Assembly (NCBI GenBank): GCA_032654645.1
Contig: JAULAW010000016.1
Span: 1 to 64,000 of the forward strand
Length of the DNA stretch: 64,000 bases
Direction of reading: 5' to 3'
DNA from: CAITJF01 sp032654645
Lineage (GTDB): Bacteria; Pseudomonadota; Gammaproteobacteria; Burkholderiales; Gallionellaceae
Positions 36,632 to 46,084 of this stretch are shown one piece after another. Made by a program: the position numbers and the translations under genes. Each line of letters opens with the position of its first letter. The first letter of the stretch is position 1. The notes below the pieces were generated by a model that ran no database searches, had not been told where the DNA came from, and saw only the letters and a program-made list of their open reading frames with translations.

Positions 36632-37755
36632 AATACGTGGACGAATTTCGCGATGGCAATCTGGCCAAGACCATCGCCGCCAACATCCGGCGCGAAGCGG
36701 CAGCGGACAAACGTTACAGCTTCATGGAATTCTGCGGCGGGCATACCCACGCGATCTCGCGCTACGGCATCACCGATTTGCTGCCCGCCAATGTGCGCAT
36801 GATCCACGGACCGGGTTGCCCGGTGTGCGTGCTGCCCATCGGACGCATCGATCAGGCGATCAAACTGGCGCAGGAGCGCGGCGTGATTCTGTGCACCTAT
36901 GCCGACACCTTGCGCGTGCCAGCTTCCGGCAATCTTTCTTTGATGCGCGCCAAGGCGCGCGGCGCCGATGTGCGCATGATCTATTCGCCGCAGGATGCAT
37001 TGAAGATCGCGCGTGACCATCCTGCCTGCGAGGTGGTGTTCTTTGCCATCGGCTTCGAGACCACTACACCGCCCACCGCACTGATTATCAAACAGGCAGG
37101 CAACGAAGGCATCAACAACTTCAGCGTGCTGTGCAATCACGTGGTGACCCCGGCGGCGATCACGCACATCCTGCAATCGCCGGAAGTGCGCCAGTACGGG
37201 ACAGTGCCGCTGGACGGCTTCATCGGCCCGGCGCACGTCAGCATCGTGATCGGCAGCCTGCCCTACGAGCATTTCGCGCGCGAATATCGCAAGCCGGTGG
37301 TCATCGCCGGTTTCGAGCCGCTGGACGTGATGCAGGCGATCCTGATGCTGATCCGGCAGGTGAACGGCGGGCGCGCCGAAGTGGAGAACGAGTACACCCG
37401 CGCGGTCACGCGCGAGGGCAACATCAAGGCGCAGGCGCAGGTGTCGGATGTGCTGGAATTGCGGCGCAGTTTCGAATGGCGCGGCCTGGGCGAAGTGCCG
37501 TATTCGGCGTTGAAGTTACGACCGGCCTACGCGCAGTTCGATGCGGAAGCGCGCTACGGTATCGGCTATACACAAGTTGCTGACAACAAGGCTTGCGAGT
37601 GCGGCGCGGTCCTGCGCGGCGTGAAAAAACCGCAGGATTGCAAAGTGTTCGGCACGCTGTGCACGCCGGAAACACCGCTGGGCTCCTGCATGGTGTCATC
37701 GGAAGGCGCGTGCGCGGCGCATTACAGTTATGGTCGACTTAGGGAGACAGTTTAA
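36628..37755 (+). CDS. hypD: Hydrogenase maturation protein HypD
   Basis: A 375-residue iron-sulfur protein on which the Fe(CN)2CO group is assembled with HypC. Conserved motifs are MEFCGGHTHAI, GPGCPVCVLP, GFETTTPPTA and the C-terminal cysteines CECGAVLRG and CTPETPLGSCMVSSEGAC. Length and motifs are those of functional HypD. A 165-bp repeat-bearing spacer separates it from hypE. Confidence 0.96.
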   Translation: MKYVDEFRDGNLAKTIAANIRREAAADKRYSFMEFCGGHTHAISRYGITDLLPANVRMIHGPGCPVCVLPIGRIDQAIKLAQERGVILCTYADTLRVPASGNLSLMRAKARGADVRMIYSPQDALKIARDHPACEVVFFAIGFETTTPPTALIIKQAGNEGINNFSVLCNHVVTPAAITHILQSPEVRQYGTVPLDGFIGPAHVSIVIGSLPYEHFAREYRKPVVIAGFEPLDVMQAILMLIRQVNGGRAEVENEYTRAVTREGNIKAQAQVSDVLELRRSFEWRGLGEVPYSALKLRPAYAQFDAEARYGIGYTQVADNKACECGAVLRGVKKPQDCKVFGTLCTPETPLGSCMVSSEGACAAHYSYGRLRETV

Positions 37756-37758
37756 CGT

Positions 37759-37871
37759 TCCCCTCTCCCGCTTGCGGGAGGGGTTGGGGTGAGGGGCTAT
37801 GAATATGAAATATCTTAATTGGTACACACCGTCCCTCATCCCCAGCCCTTCTCCCGCTTGCGGGAGAAGGG
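37759..37871. repeat. Paired intergenic palindromic repeats between hypD and hypE
   Basis: Two facing units, 37759-37796 and 37833-37871. Each contains a tctcccgcttgcgggag palindrome with a ttggggtgaggg-type arm, so the pair forms an inverted repeat with a 36-base centre. Similar g/c-rich arms occur inside the repeat at 58517-58605. Confidence 0.7.
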
Positions 37872-37920
37872 AGTCAAACCTTCGCGCGCTTACTGTTTGC
37901 GGAAGTGATGGGATCGCCAA

Positions 37921-38970
37921 ATGAGTACAGTTAAACCCAACTACGCGCGCACCCTGGACATTAAAAACGGGCGCGTGGACATGAGCCACGGCAGCGGCGG
38001 GCGGGCGATGGCGCAACTAATTGAAGAACTATTCGCTGCTGCCTTCGACAATGAATATCTGCGTCAAGGCAATGACGCTGTGTTACTGCCGATGGCGCAA
38101 GGGCGCTTGGTGATGGCGACAGATGCGCATGTGGTCTCACCGCTGTTTTTCCCTGGTGGCGACATCGGTTGTTTGTCGGTGCATGGCACGATCAACGATG
38201 TGGCGATGCTGGGTGCGCAGCCGCTGTATTTGTCAGCGTCTTTCATACTCGAAGAAGGCTTCCCGTTGGCCGACTTGCAGCGCATCGTGCAATCCATGGC
38301 GGCGGCAGCCCGCGAGGCGGGCGTGCCGGTGGTGGCGGGCGACACCAAAGTGGTGGAGCGGGGCAAGGCTGACGGCGTGTTCATCACGACCACCGGGGTG
38401 GGCGTGGTAGCGCCGGGGGTGAATCTGTCCGGCGCGAACGTGCAGCCCGGCGATGCCATCCTGATTTCCGGCAGCATCGGCGATCACGGCATGGCAATCA
38501 TGAGCCGGCGCGAGAATCTGGCTTTTGACGCGCCCATCGAATCGGACACCGCCGCATTGCACGGCCTGGTTGCCGCCATGCTGGATAGCGGCGCGGCGAT
38601 TCGTTGCCTGCGCGATCCCACGCGCGGCGGACTGGCCACCACGCTGAACGAAATCGCCAAACAATCCTGCGTCGGCATATTGCTTGACGAAGCAACGATC
38701 CCGGTCAAACCCGTGGTCGCAGCAGCGTGCGAATTCCTCGGGCTGGACCCGCTGTATGTTGCCAACGAGGGCAAGCTGGTTGCGTTCTGTGCCGCGCCTG
38801 ATGCCGGGCGTCTGCTGGCTGTGATGCGCGCCCACCCGCTGGCTGTCGATGCGGCCATCATCGGCTCGGCGCATGTCGAGCCGCACCACTTCGTGCAAAT
38901 GAAAACGTCCTTTGGCGGCCGCCGCAATGTGGATTGGCTGGCGGGCGAACATTTGCCCCGTATTTGCTGA
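37921..38970 (+). CDS. hypE: Hydrogenase maturation protein HypE
   Basis: A 349-residue protein that dehydrates the carbamoyl group on its C-terminal cysteine to a cyano group. N-terminal MSHGSGGRAM, GNDAVLLP and DAHVVSPLFFPGGDIG are typical of the PurM-like fold. The protein ends with HLPRIC, so the essential terminal Cys is present. It follows the repeat-bearing spacer after hypD. Confidence 0.96.
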   Translation: MSTVKPNYARTLDIKNGRVDMSHGSGGRAMAQLIEELFAAAFDNEYLRQGNDAVLLPMAQGRLVMATDAHVVSPLFFPGGDIGCLSVHGTINDVAMLGAQPLYLSASFILEEGFPLADLQRIVQSMAAAAREAGVPVVAGDTKVVERGKADGVFITTTGVGVVAPGVNLSGANVQPGDAILISGSIGDHGMAIMSRRENLAFDAPIESDTAALHGLVAAMLDSGAAIRCLRDPTRGGLATTLNEIAKQSCVGILLDEATIPVKPVVAAACEFLGLDPLYVANEGKLVAFCAAPDAGRLLAVMRAHPLAVDAAIIGSAHVEPHHFVQMKTSFGGRRNVDWLAGEHLPRIC

Positions 38971-38980
38971 TGGGCACCTT

Positions 38981-40687
38981 ATGCGTATCCTGTTCCTGAC
39001 GAACGCGTTCAACAGCCTTGCCCAGCGGCTGTGGCTTGAGTTGAAGGCGCAAGGTCATGAAGTTTCCATCGAATTCGATATTGCCGATTCCGTGGCGGAA
39101 GAGGCGGTTGCATTGTGGCGGCCCGATGTGCTCGTCGCGCCATTTCTGAAACGTGCCATTCCCGCATCCATCTGGTCGCGCCATGTTTGTTTGATCGTGC
39201 ATCCCGGTATCGTGGGCGACCGCGGCCCGTCCTCGCTGGACTGGGCGATACAACAAGGCGTGGCGGAATGGGGTGTAACGATATTGCAAGCCAATGATGT
39301 GATGGATGGCGGCGACATCTGGTCGGCGCAGACCTTCCCCATGCGTGCCGCGAAAAAATCCAGCCTGTATCGCAACGAAGTGACGGATGCCGCCGTGCGC
39401 GGCGTGCTGGAGGCTCTCGCGCACTATTCCGATTATGTGCGCGGGGTGTGGCGCCCTACTCCGCTGAATGAAACTCAGGCTGTGGCACGCGGGATCGAGC
39501 GCCCCGCCATGCGCCAGGCTCATCGCACCATAGCCTGGCAGCATGACGATACCGCGACCGTGCTGCGCAAAATCAATGCGGCCGACGGCGTTCCGGGAGT
39601 GAAGGACAGCTTGCTCGGCCAGCCATGCCATCTGTTCGATGCGCGTGCTGAAACCGGATATGCGGGTGCTCCAGGCGAACTGATCGGGCGCAAGGGAGAT
39701 GCCGTGTTGCGTGCCACAACGGATGGCGCGATCTGGATAGGGCATGTGAAAAGGCTAGAACATGATCCCGGTTTCAAGCTGCCCACTGCAATGGTTTTTT
39801 CAATGGAGATGTCCAGCTTGCCAGAATTGGAAAGCGCGCCAGGGAGCGAGATTCGCTATGAGGAACACGGATGCGTGGGCTATCTGCATTTCGATTTTTA
39901 CAACGGCGCGATGTCCGCCCAACAATGCGCGCGGCTGCGTGCGGCATATCTGGAAGCGCGCAAACAACCGGCGCGGGTATTGGTACTGATGGGCGGCGAG
40001 GATTTCTGGTCCAACGGAATACATCTAAACCAGATTGAAGCCGCCGCAAGCCCGGCGGACGAATCCATGCGCAATATAGAAGCGATGGATGATCTGGTGC
40101 TGGATATTTTGCGCACCACCGACAAGCTCATCGTAGCTGTCATGCAGGGCAATGCCGGTGCGGGCGGCTGTTTTCTCGCGCTGGCAGCCGACCAGGTTTG
40201 GGCACGCCATGCGGTGGTGCTTAACCCGCATTACAAGAACATGGGCAATCTGTACGGCTCGGAATATTGGACCTACCTGCTGCCTGCACGGGTGGGCAAG
40301 GAGCGCGCACAAGCCATCATGCAGAACCGATTGCCGGTATCGGCTACTGTGGCGGCGCAGGAAGGTCTTATCGACAAATGCTTCGCCGACGACCCGGATA
40401 CGTTCCGTGCCCGAGTGAAACGCATGGCGCTCGAATTGGCGGCGGCGCCGGACTATGCGCAGCGGCTGGCCGAAAAATGTGCGCGCCGCGCATGTGATGA
40501 AGCGAAACGGTCGCTTGCCGAATATCGCGCTGACGAGCTGAATGAAATGCGCCGCAATTTTTACGGGTTCGACCCCAGCTATCATTACGCGCGCCATCAC
40601 TTCGTGCATAAAATTCCGCACGCATTCACACCGCGCCATCTGGCGTTGCATCGGGAGTTGGCAGTATCTGTTGCGGAGCGTGCCTGA
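38981..40687 (+). CDS. hypX: HypX, CO-ligand forming hydrogenase maturation protein
   Basis: A 568-residue fusion of a formyltransferase-like N-terminal domain (VHPGIVGDRGPSSLDWAI) and an enoyl-CoA hydratase-like C-terminal domain (MQGNAGAGGCFLALAADQVW). HypX makes the CO ligand of [NiFe] hydrogenase from a formyl donor under aerobic conditions. Its presence suggests that the organism matures hydrogenase in the presence of oxygen. ATG 38981 is 10 bp after hypE. Structural hydrogenase genes are not in this window. Confidence 0.92.
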   Translation: MRILFLTNAFNSLAQRLWLELKAQGHEVSIEFDIADSVAEEAVALWRPDVLVAPFLKRAIPASIWSRHVCLIVHPGIVGDRGPSSLDWAIQQGVAEWGVTILQANDVMDGGDIWSAQTFPMRAAKKSSLYRNEVTDAAVRGVLEALAHYSDYVRGVWRPTPLNETQAVARGIERPAMRQAHRTIAWQHDDTATVLRKINAADGVPGVKDSLLGQPCHLFDARAETGYAGAPGELIGRKGDAVLRATTDGAIWIGHVKRLEHDPGFKLPTAMVFSMEMSSLPELESAPGSEIRYEEHGCVGYLHFDFYNGAMSAQQCARLRAAYLEARKQPARVLVLMGGEDFWSNGIHLNQIEAAASPADESMRNIEAMDDLVLDILRTTDKLIVAVMQGNAGAGGCFLALAADQVWARHAVVLNPHYKNMGNLYGSEYWTYLLPARVGKERAQAIMQNRLPVSATVAAQEGLIDKCFADDPDTFRARVKRMALELAAAPDYAQRLAEKCARRACDEAKRSLAEYRADELNEMRRNFYGFDPSYHYARHHFVHKIPHAFTPRHLALHRELAVSVAERA

Positions 40688-41113
40688 TGCGGCAACAGAA
40701 AAACCAGAATATCTGTTTAATATTTACTGCTACATGCCGTGAGCTAAAAGAGGCAATATCGACACAATAGATTGTTAACGAATATCTGTCAGAGTGCGAA
40801 ACTGTCGGCCGATCATCTCAGAAGCAGTTACATAACTTTTGCGCCATAGAAGCGAACCTGATTACGTCGAGCTTCTTTGGTTTGATACCAGGGTAAATTT
40901 GTTCTCGGCGAAAAGTGTAGGATAAGCGTAGCGCATCCGCCTTTTTAAGCTGGCACGGTGGATGCGCTACGCCCTTCGGCTGCGCTCAGGACAGCTTATC
41001 CATTCTACGACTCTATGAATTACGAACTGAGTGAAGCCCAATGCGTGTTTTCTGGCAAAAGGTGCGATACACTAGGCCGCATTAGATATGTGGGGAAATG
41101 GGAGGGTACAGTT
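40688..41113. other. Spacer between hypX and the signalling cluster, with one palindromic repeat
   Basis: No convincing gene. At 40919-41001 an imperfect inverted repeat (ggataagcgtagcgcatccgcc against ggtggatgcgctacgc and agcttatcc) belongs to the same family as the 28-bp hairpin at 46905-46974. The two repeats bracket the signalling cluster. Confidence 0.6.
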
Positions 41114-41611
41114 TTGAATGCTGTAACACACGTCTCGATTTTTAAGCAGAGCCCTGATGTTCCGGCAACTGCGGCGTCAACATTCGAGCCCGGATTCGAA
41201 TATACCCGCGCGTTGCGCCCAAGCCATTCTGACCCACAGTGGTGTGAAGGCCTTGCCCGCTATCTTGATCGCAGAATCCGCCGCTCCCCAAAAGATTTAA
41301 CAGCGCATGTGCAGCGTGTTAATGCCCTGGTTGCGGCGCGGGCAGACGGGGATCATCTTTACGCTGCGGCGATTGATCTCAATACGGTGCTGGCCGGAAA
41401 TGGTGCAGCTTTGCAGCAGCGCATACATGACCAAATATTCTTCGCACTTAACGATCAGCAGCGTGCCGACCTCGTTGCTATTCGGGCAGGTTCATCGCTC
41501 GCTTCCAGCCCTGCTGAATTACATTGCTCGCTGCCACACAGCAACGGAAAGGGTTTGCGGATTGTTTCGGAAGTCAAACATGAGTCCAAGAGCAATCCTG
41601 ACGCGGCATGA
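41114..41611 (+). CDS. Hypothetical helical protein, first gene of the kinase-GTPase cluster
   Basis: A 165-residue product. I chose TTG 41114 because GGAGGG lies seven bases upstream; longer in-frame starts reach back into the repeat-containing spacer. The sequence is mostly helical, with a segment around RYLDRRIRRSPKDLTAHVQR and IDLNTVLAGNG that recalls a TPR-like unit. No signal peptide or membrane helix is seen. It ends five bases before the next start, so it is probably part of the same operon. Function unknown. Confidence 0.55.
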   Translation: MNAVTHVSIFKQSPDVPATAASTFEPGFEYTRALRPSHSDPQWCEGLARYLDRRIRRSPKDLTAHVQRVNALVAARADGDHLYAAAIDLNTVLAGNGAALQQRIHDQIFFALNDQQRADLVAIRAGSSLASSPAELHCSLPHSNGKGLRIVSEVKHESKSNPDAA

Positions 41612-41615
41612 CAAA

Positions 41616-42902
41616 ATGACGGAATTCACGATGGCAACGAGCAAAGTAGTATTTGATATCATCAGCCCAAATTTGCGCACCCGCAATGCGGTGGCATTTG
41701 CTCTCCAGCAGCAAGGGCGGGGGCGCTTTGAGTTGAGCCGCGGAAACCGGCCAGAACTGGTCATTGTGGATTGTGAAAAACCGGAGACCAAGGCTGACTT
41801 CAGGAAGTTTCGCCACCGTTTTCCTGACTGCCCCGCAATCCTGTTGTTAAATCAGGCTGTCGAATTTGAAGATTTCCCTGAGGAAGACCAGATTGGCGCC
41901 GAGTTTCTCCTGATTAAACCTTTCGGGGTTAAAGATCTTCTTGCAACCGTTGACCAGTGCCTGAACAGTTCCAGTGCAAATCGAATTGACAACAAAACCA
42001 TTCTGCTCGCCCGCACTAGCAATAAAATATCTGTATCTGGGGTTGCATCTCCACCACCCGGAAAGGCCGCAGAAGAAGAGATGACTGAAAAATTGCCGCA
42101 TACCATCGCGGCTGAAATGGAAAAGCCAACCAACAACCCGCTTTCGCCAGCGCACGGGAAAGCCGCCAAGTCACGGATGCCCCGACATGCGGACGATGCC
42201 CTTGCAGGGGAGGAAGCAGCTTTTCCGTTTGCGCCCGAATCCGACATTGATCTGAATGACGCGGCTGCGGTGGAACGAATTTGGCTGAAGGTAGACACCC
42301 GGCTGCTGGGCCACGTTATGCGCGCCGCCGCGCTGCAAGTACCCGCACAATCCACTATCTGCCTTGCATTACAGGGCGGTCCCAGCTTCTTTATTTTTCC
42401 ACACACGGAAATGGTGGCAGTGACGGGTGGCAATTTTAATCTGATTGAGCTTGCCCAACAGAATTTCGGCGATCATCAGGTGTCGCTGAGCGTGGATGCG
42501 ATGCCAAAAACATCTTTCCAATTGACCCTCGGGCTCGATGCCTTTCTTTGGAAGCTGGCGCTGTACACGTACCGTGGCCTCCTTCCCAAAGGGGTCAAAG
42601 TAAACGAGCCTGTCTATTTAAGATACTGGCCGAATTTAACCCGCTTTGAACCAACACCAAACGCCATGCGTATTTCCTCATTGTGGTGCAGGCAGCCGGC
42701 TAGTCTGGCAAACATCGTTCGCATGCTTAACATTCCCCAAAAACATGTGTTCTGTTTTTATGCTGCCGCCAGCACTCTGGGCCTTGCCGGCCCGGCAATC
42801 AGGGAAGCAGACAGCATGTTGGCGCCCTCTTTCCCGGAGGAGGCGAACATGACCCAAGCGCTCATCCAGCGCTTGGCGAACAAACTTAATTTTTCCGGAT
42901 GA
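41616..42902 (+). CDS. Receiver-like protein with unknown C-terminal domain
   Basis: A protein of about 428 residues. An N-terminal receiver-like fold (about 1-125) has Asp in LVIVDCEKP, a hydrophobic strand ILLLN and Lys in LLIKPFG, but the usual acidic pair near the start is reduced. A Pro/Ala-rich linker follows (125-215). The C-terminal 210 residues include YRGLLPKGVKVNEPVYLRYW and a helix-turn-helix-like end (ANIVRMLNIPQKHVFCFY), reminiscent of PatA/DUF4388-type response regulators. Start is uncertain: ATG 41580, 41616 or 41631. It precedes the kinase-GTPase gene by 9 bp. Confidence 0.65.
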   Translation: MTEFTMATSKVVFDIISPNLRTRNAVAFALQQQGRGRFELSRGNRPELVIVDCEKPETKADFRKFRHRFPDCPAILLLNQAVEFEDFPEEDQIGAEFLLIKPFGVKDLLATVDQCLNSSSANRIDNKTILLARTSNKISVSGVASPPPGKAAEEEMTEKLPHTIAAEMEKPTNNPLSPAHGKAAKSRMPRHADDALAGEEAAFPFAPESDIDLNDAAAVERIWLKVDTRLLGHVMRAAALQVPAQSTICLALQGGPSFFIFPHTEMVAVTGGNFNLIELAQQNFGDHQVSLSVDAMPKTSFQLTLGLDAFLWKLALYTYRGLLPKGVKVNEPVYLRYWPNLTRFEPTPNAMRISSLWCRQPASLANIVRMLNIPQKHVFCFYAAASTLGLAGPAIREADSMLAPSFPEEANMTQALIQRLANKLNFSG

Positions 42903-42911
42903 ATTTGCGCC

Positions 42912-44405
42912 ATGAGGAACTCCCAGCTTAATAATCTCCCTTTGGGTGCGCACCTGCATGAATACGTCATTGAAGCAGTCCTGGGGATAGGTGCGTTTGG
43001 CATTACATACAAAGCGACAGATTCCAACCTTGGCATTTCTGTCGTCATCAAGGAGTATTTGCCTGAATCCTTCGCTCAACGATCAGACGATAACCGTGTT
43101 TCAGCATTGTCGGATGACACCAGAGAAAATTTCACGTGGGGGCTTGAACGCTTTCTTGCCGAAGCAAAAATCCTGGCCAAATTCCGCCATCCAAATATTG
43201 TGCGGGTGAACCGCTATTTCAAAGCTAACGATACCGCCTATTTTGTGATGGACTTTGAAGAGGGAAGAAGCCTGCAAAGTATATTGTCGCGAGCGCCAGA
43301 ACCTCTGGGCGAAGCATCTATTAAGAGCATTTTTACCCAGGTGCTGAGCGGCCTTGGCGCCGTGCACGAACAAAAATATCTGCACCGCGATATCAAACCG
43401 GGAAATATATTCATCCGCAAGGACAATTCAGCCATCTTGATTGACTTTGGCGCCGCGCGACTCGAAATGCCCGGGGGTGGAAATGCGACTGTCATGGTGA
43501 CTCCCGGGTATGCGCCTGTTGAACTCTATGTGCCTGATGGCAAGATAGGCCCTTGGTCAGACCTATACTCAATTGGAGCCACAATATATCGGTGCCTCAC
43601 CCGGAAAACCCCGGCTTTATCAATTGGACGCAAGCATGAAATGGATGCGAGCGGAATTGATCCTTGTCCGCCTTTATCCACACAAGCGCCGCAACTCGGC
43701 AGCCGGGAATTTCTGGAGGCAATTGATTGGATGCTGTCAATCGCACCCGAAGATCGCCCGCAAACTGTCCATGAGGTGCTGGATGCATGGGCGGACAACA
43801 AGCGTGGCCCGGCTGTCAAGCCACTTACCCTGGTACCCAGGCAGCCAAGGAAAGACTACAAGATTTTAATCGCTGGCCCTGATAGGGCAGGAAAAACAAC
43901 CGCCATCCGCACAATTAACGATACCGTCATTCTGGCCACAGAAGCAAATTCCACGGACCCGGATCGGGAACGCAAGGTAAGAGCGACTGACACCATGGAT
44001 TATGTAAGCCTCGATATCTATGATAACGAACGTATCTTGCTCTACGGTGTTCCCGGGCAAGAGCGGCGAAAATTCGAATGGGATAAATTACATAAAGACG
44101 CTATCGGGCTGGTTCTATTGATCGACAACGAGAGTAAAAACCCTCTCGGCGATCTGGATTTTTTCATTGAATCATTCAGCGAGATTATTGATAAAACGGG
44201 AATAGTTATCGGCATCAAACGAACCGAACAGCATCCAAAGCCAAACATCCATGACTACCATTGCCATTTGCTGAATGTCCAACATCATTGGACATCCCCC
44301 CCTCCAATCCTGGAGGTCGATCCAAGAAATCATGAAGAAGTCAGAAAGTTATTGCTATCCCTGATATTTCATATAAACCCCGGTGTTGAGGAAACCGATG
44401 ATTGA
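42912..44405 (+). CDS. Ser/Thr protein kinase fused to a small GTPase
   Basis: A 497-residue two-domain protein. Residues about 15-290 are a Hanks-type kinase: LGIGAFGITYKA loop, VVIKEYLP lysine, HRDIKPGN at about 159, DFGAARL at about 179, TPGYAPVELY activation end. Residues about 315-495 are a Ras/MglA-like GTPase: P-loop GPDRAGKTT at about 322, switch segment GVPGQERRKF (G3) at about 378, and GIKRTEQ in place of NKxD (G4). The G4 change may reduce guanine specificity. No membrane helix. Its end overlaps the roadblock-like gene start (ATGATTGA), so the two are probably translated together. Confidence 0.82.
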   Translation: MRNSQLNNLPLGAHLHEYVIEAVLGIGAFGITYKATDSNLGISVVIKEYLPESFAQRSDDNRVSALSDDTRENFTWGLERFLAEAKILAKFRHPNIVRVNRYFKANDTAYFVMDFEEGRSLQSILSRAPEPLGEASIKSIFTQVLSGLGAVHEQKYLHRDIKPGNIFIRKDNSAILIDFGAARLEMPGGGNATVMVTPGYAPVELYVPDGKIGPWSDLYSIGATIYRCLTRKTPALSIGRKHEMDASGIDPCPPLSTQAPQLGSREFLEAIDWMLSIAPEDRPQTVHEVLDAWADNKRGPAVKPLTLVPRQPRKDYKILIAGPDRAGKTTAIRTINDTVILATEANSTDPDRERKVRATDTMDYVSLDIYDNERILLYGVPGQERRKFEWDKLHKDAIGLVLLIDNESKNPLGDLDFFIESFSEIIDKTGIVIGIKRTEQHPKPNIHDYHCHLLNVQHHWTSPPPILEVDPRNHEEVRKLLLSLIFHINPGVEETDD

Positions 44406-45024
44406 ATATCAGCTGACAACTGATGTCCACATCATCCCCACCTCGCTCGGGGCTTATTATGCTGCCAGCAATCCGCAGCCAGGGTCGGCGCGAGCGCTGA
44501 TATTTGGCATGATGGCGAACGATGAAATGAAACCTATATCAATGGGAGCATTGAGACGGTATACCGGGGATACTGATCCATTGCCCCTGCTTTACCGGAT
44601 GGAAAACGCTCACTGGATAGAGGGGCGGGCTGAATCTGAAAGGCTTGCCACACAGCATATTGAAACGGATGTTCCAAAACTGCTCAGACAACTATCCGGT
44701 AATAGCAAGGCATTGCTTACCGATACTCAAGGTTTCTATCTGACCAATGCGGGTTTTGCTCACGAACAGGCGGAGGATTTGGCTATTTTTGCTGCTGAAA
44801 TAGCGACTATCCAACGCAAACAATCGGATTTGATCCGGGGAAGCTTGCGGCTCGGGGTGCCAGCCATGGCGGTTGTCGACAGTGGGGGCAACAGCGAACT
44901 GGGATTCTGGCCGCTTTATATCGGGGATCACCAGTTCATGTTGATTGTTTCGGGCATCCCGCTATTTGACCGCCCGGCCTATATGCATCTGATTTGGGCA
45001 TTGTGCCTGCGCTACAACACCTGA
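44398..45024 (+). CDS. Roadblock-like protein, GTPase partner candidate
   Basis: A 208-residue protein from ATG 44398, which overlaps the kinase-GTPase stop codon. The N-terminal 85 residues look like a small helical, perhaps winged-helix-like unit (PLLYRMENAHWIEG). The second half (about 92-208: LRQLSGNSKALLTDTQGFYL, LAIFAAEIATIQRKQ) has the pattern of a roadblock/LC7 domain, a fold that binds small GTPases and in MglB acts as GAP. Assignment rests on pattern only. A 126-bp spacer follows before the next gene. Confidence 0.55.
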   Translation: MIEYQLTTDVHIIPTSLGAYYAASNPQPGSARALIFGMMANDEMKPISMGALRRYTGDTDPLPLLYRMENAHWIEGRAESERLATQHIETDVPKLLRQLSGNSKALLTDTQGFYLTNAGFAHEQAEDLAIFAAEIATIQRKQSDLIRGSLRLGVPAMAVVDSGGNSELGFWPLYIGDHQFMLIVSGIPLFDRPAYMHLIWALCLRYNT

Positions 45025-45150
45025 AAGTTCTGCGTAGTCTGGCCGGGAAAGGCTTTTGCCTTAAATATATTTTGGAATTCTAGCGCGATGGTATCATCCA
45101 GATTGTTGGGATAAATTACGTAGCAATGCACTTATTGGAGGGGTAAAAAT

Positions 45151-45513
45151 ATGCGTGAAGAATTGATTTCATCTGTCTTGAGCGACCTGAATTCGAGTTC
45201 GGGCGATATAGAGGGTTCTGCGGTAATTTCGACAGACGGTTTGATTATCGCGAGCATGCTTCCAGCAACCATGGACGAAGATCGTGTGGGCGCCATGAAT
45301 GCAGCCATGCTGGCCTTGGGCGACCGAAGCGCCCGCGAATTGGACCGGGGCGATGTTCAACAGGTCATGGTCAAGGGGAATAAGGGCTACATTCTGATGA
45401 CTTATGCGGGCAAACAAGCGGTGCTGTCCGTCATAACCAACTCGAGCGCGAAACTAGGGCTGGTCTTTCTCGATACCAAACGCGCGGCTGAGAATATCGC
45501 CAAGCTTCTCTGA
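45151..45513 (+). CDS. Roadblock/LC7 domain protein
   Basis: A 120-residue single-domain protein (ISSVLSDLNSSSGDIEGSAV, STDGLIIASMLP, AAMLALGDRSARELDRGDVQ, GYILMTYAGKQAVLSVI), a clear roadblock/LC7 fold like MglB. GGAGGGG lies 10 bases upstream of the ATG. Such proteins form dimers that regulate Ras-like GTPases. The GTPase fused to the kinase two genes upstream is the obvious candidate partner, which is an inference. Confidence 0.85.
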   Translation: MREELISSVLSDLNSSSGDIEGSAVISTDGLIIASMLPATMDEDRVGAMNAAMLALGDRSARELDRGDVQQVMVKGNKGYILMTYAGKQAVLSVITNSSAKLGLVFLDTKRAAENIAKLL

Positions 45514-45586
45514 TCTGCCCAGGAAATTTCGCCTGTTGCCTTGCGGCTTGCGGCAGGGCGAGGCCGAATAAATCGAGGAGCAAGCT

Positions 45587-46063
45587 ATGCGAGATATGAC
45601 ACCAGAAGATCTTGGTGGGAAACAGGGCGTCGAACATGTTTTAACCTATCACGATGGGTCATCGCGAAGGATCCTTGTAGTGGACGAAGAATTGCCCTTT
45701 CCGGAAGGCAAGCTCATCGTTTCCAGAACTGATCCCAAAGGGATTATCACCCAAGCGAACCAGGCGTTTGTGGAAATGTCCGGTTTTTTGGCCGAGGAAC
45801 TTATCGGCGCACCCCATCACATATTGCGCCATCCCGATATGCCAGCGGTGGCTTTTGCGGGGTTGTGGACAGACGTTGCCCAGGGCAAGAAATGGAGCGG
45901 GTATGTCAAGAATCTCCGGAAGGATGGGCGGTACTACTGGGTGTATGCCACTGTAGTGTCCAATATCCGCAACGGTGTTGTTGTTGGCTACACTTCTGTC
46001 CGGCGCAAACCCTCGCCCGCCAAGGTGGCAGAGGCAGCCAAACTGTATAAAACGTTGAAATAA
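45587..46063 (+). CDS. PAS domain protein, Aer type
   Basis: A 158-residue cytoplasmic protein with one PAS domain (about 45-145: ITQANQAFVEMSGFLAEELIG, HHILRHPDMP, WSGYVKNLRKDGRYYWV). The HPDMP and KNRxKDG-like segments are typical of Aer-type PAS domains that bind FAD or other cofactors and sense redox state. There is no output domain, so it would act through partners. It follows the roadblock gene by 73 bp with GAGGAG upstream. Confidence 0.82.
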   Translation: MRDMTPEDLGGKQGVEHVLTYHDGSSRRILVVDEELPFPEGKLIVSRTDPKGIITQANQAFVEMSGFLAEELIGAPHHILRHPDMPAVAFAGLWTDVAQGKKWSGYVKNLRKDGRYYWVYATVVSNIRNGVVVGYTSVRRKPSPAKVAEAAKLYKTLK

Positions 46064-46084
46064 GTTACTTGCCAGGATACAAAC

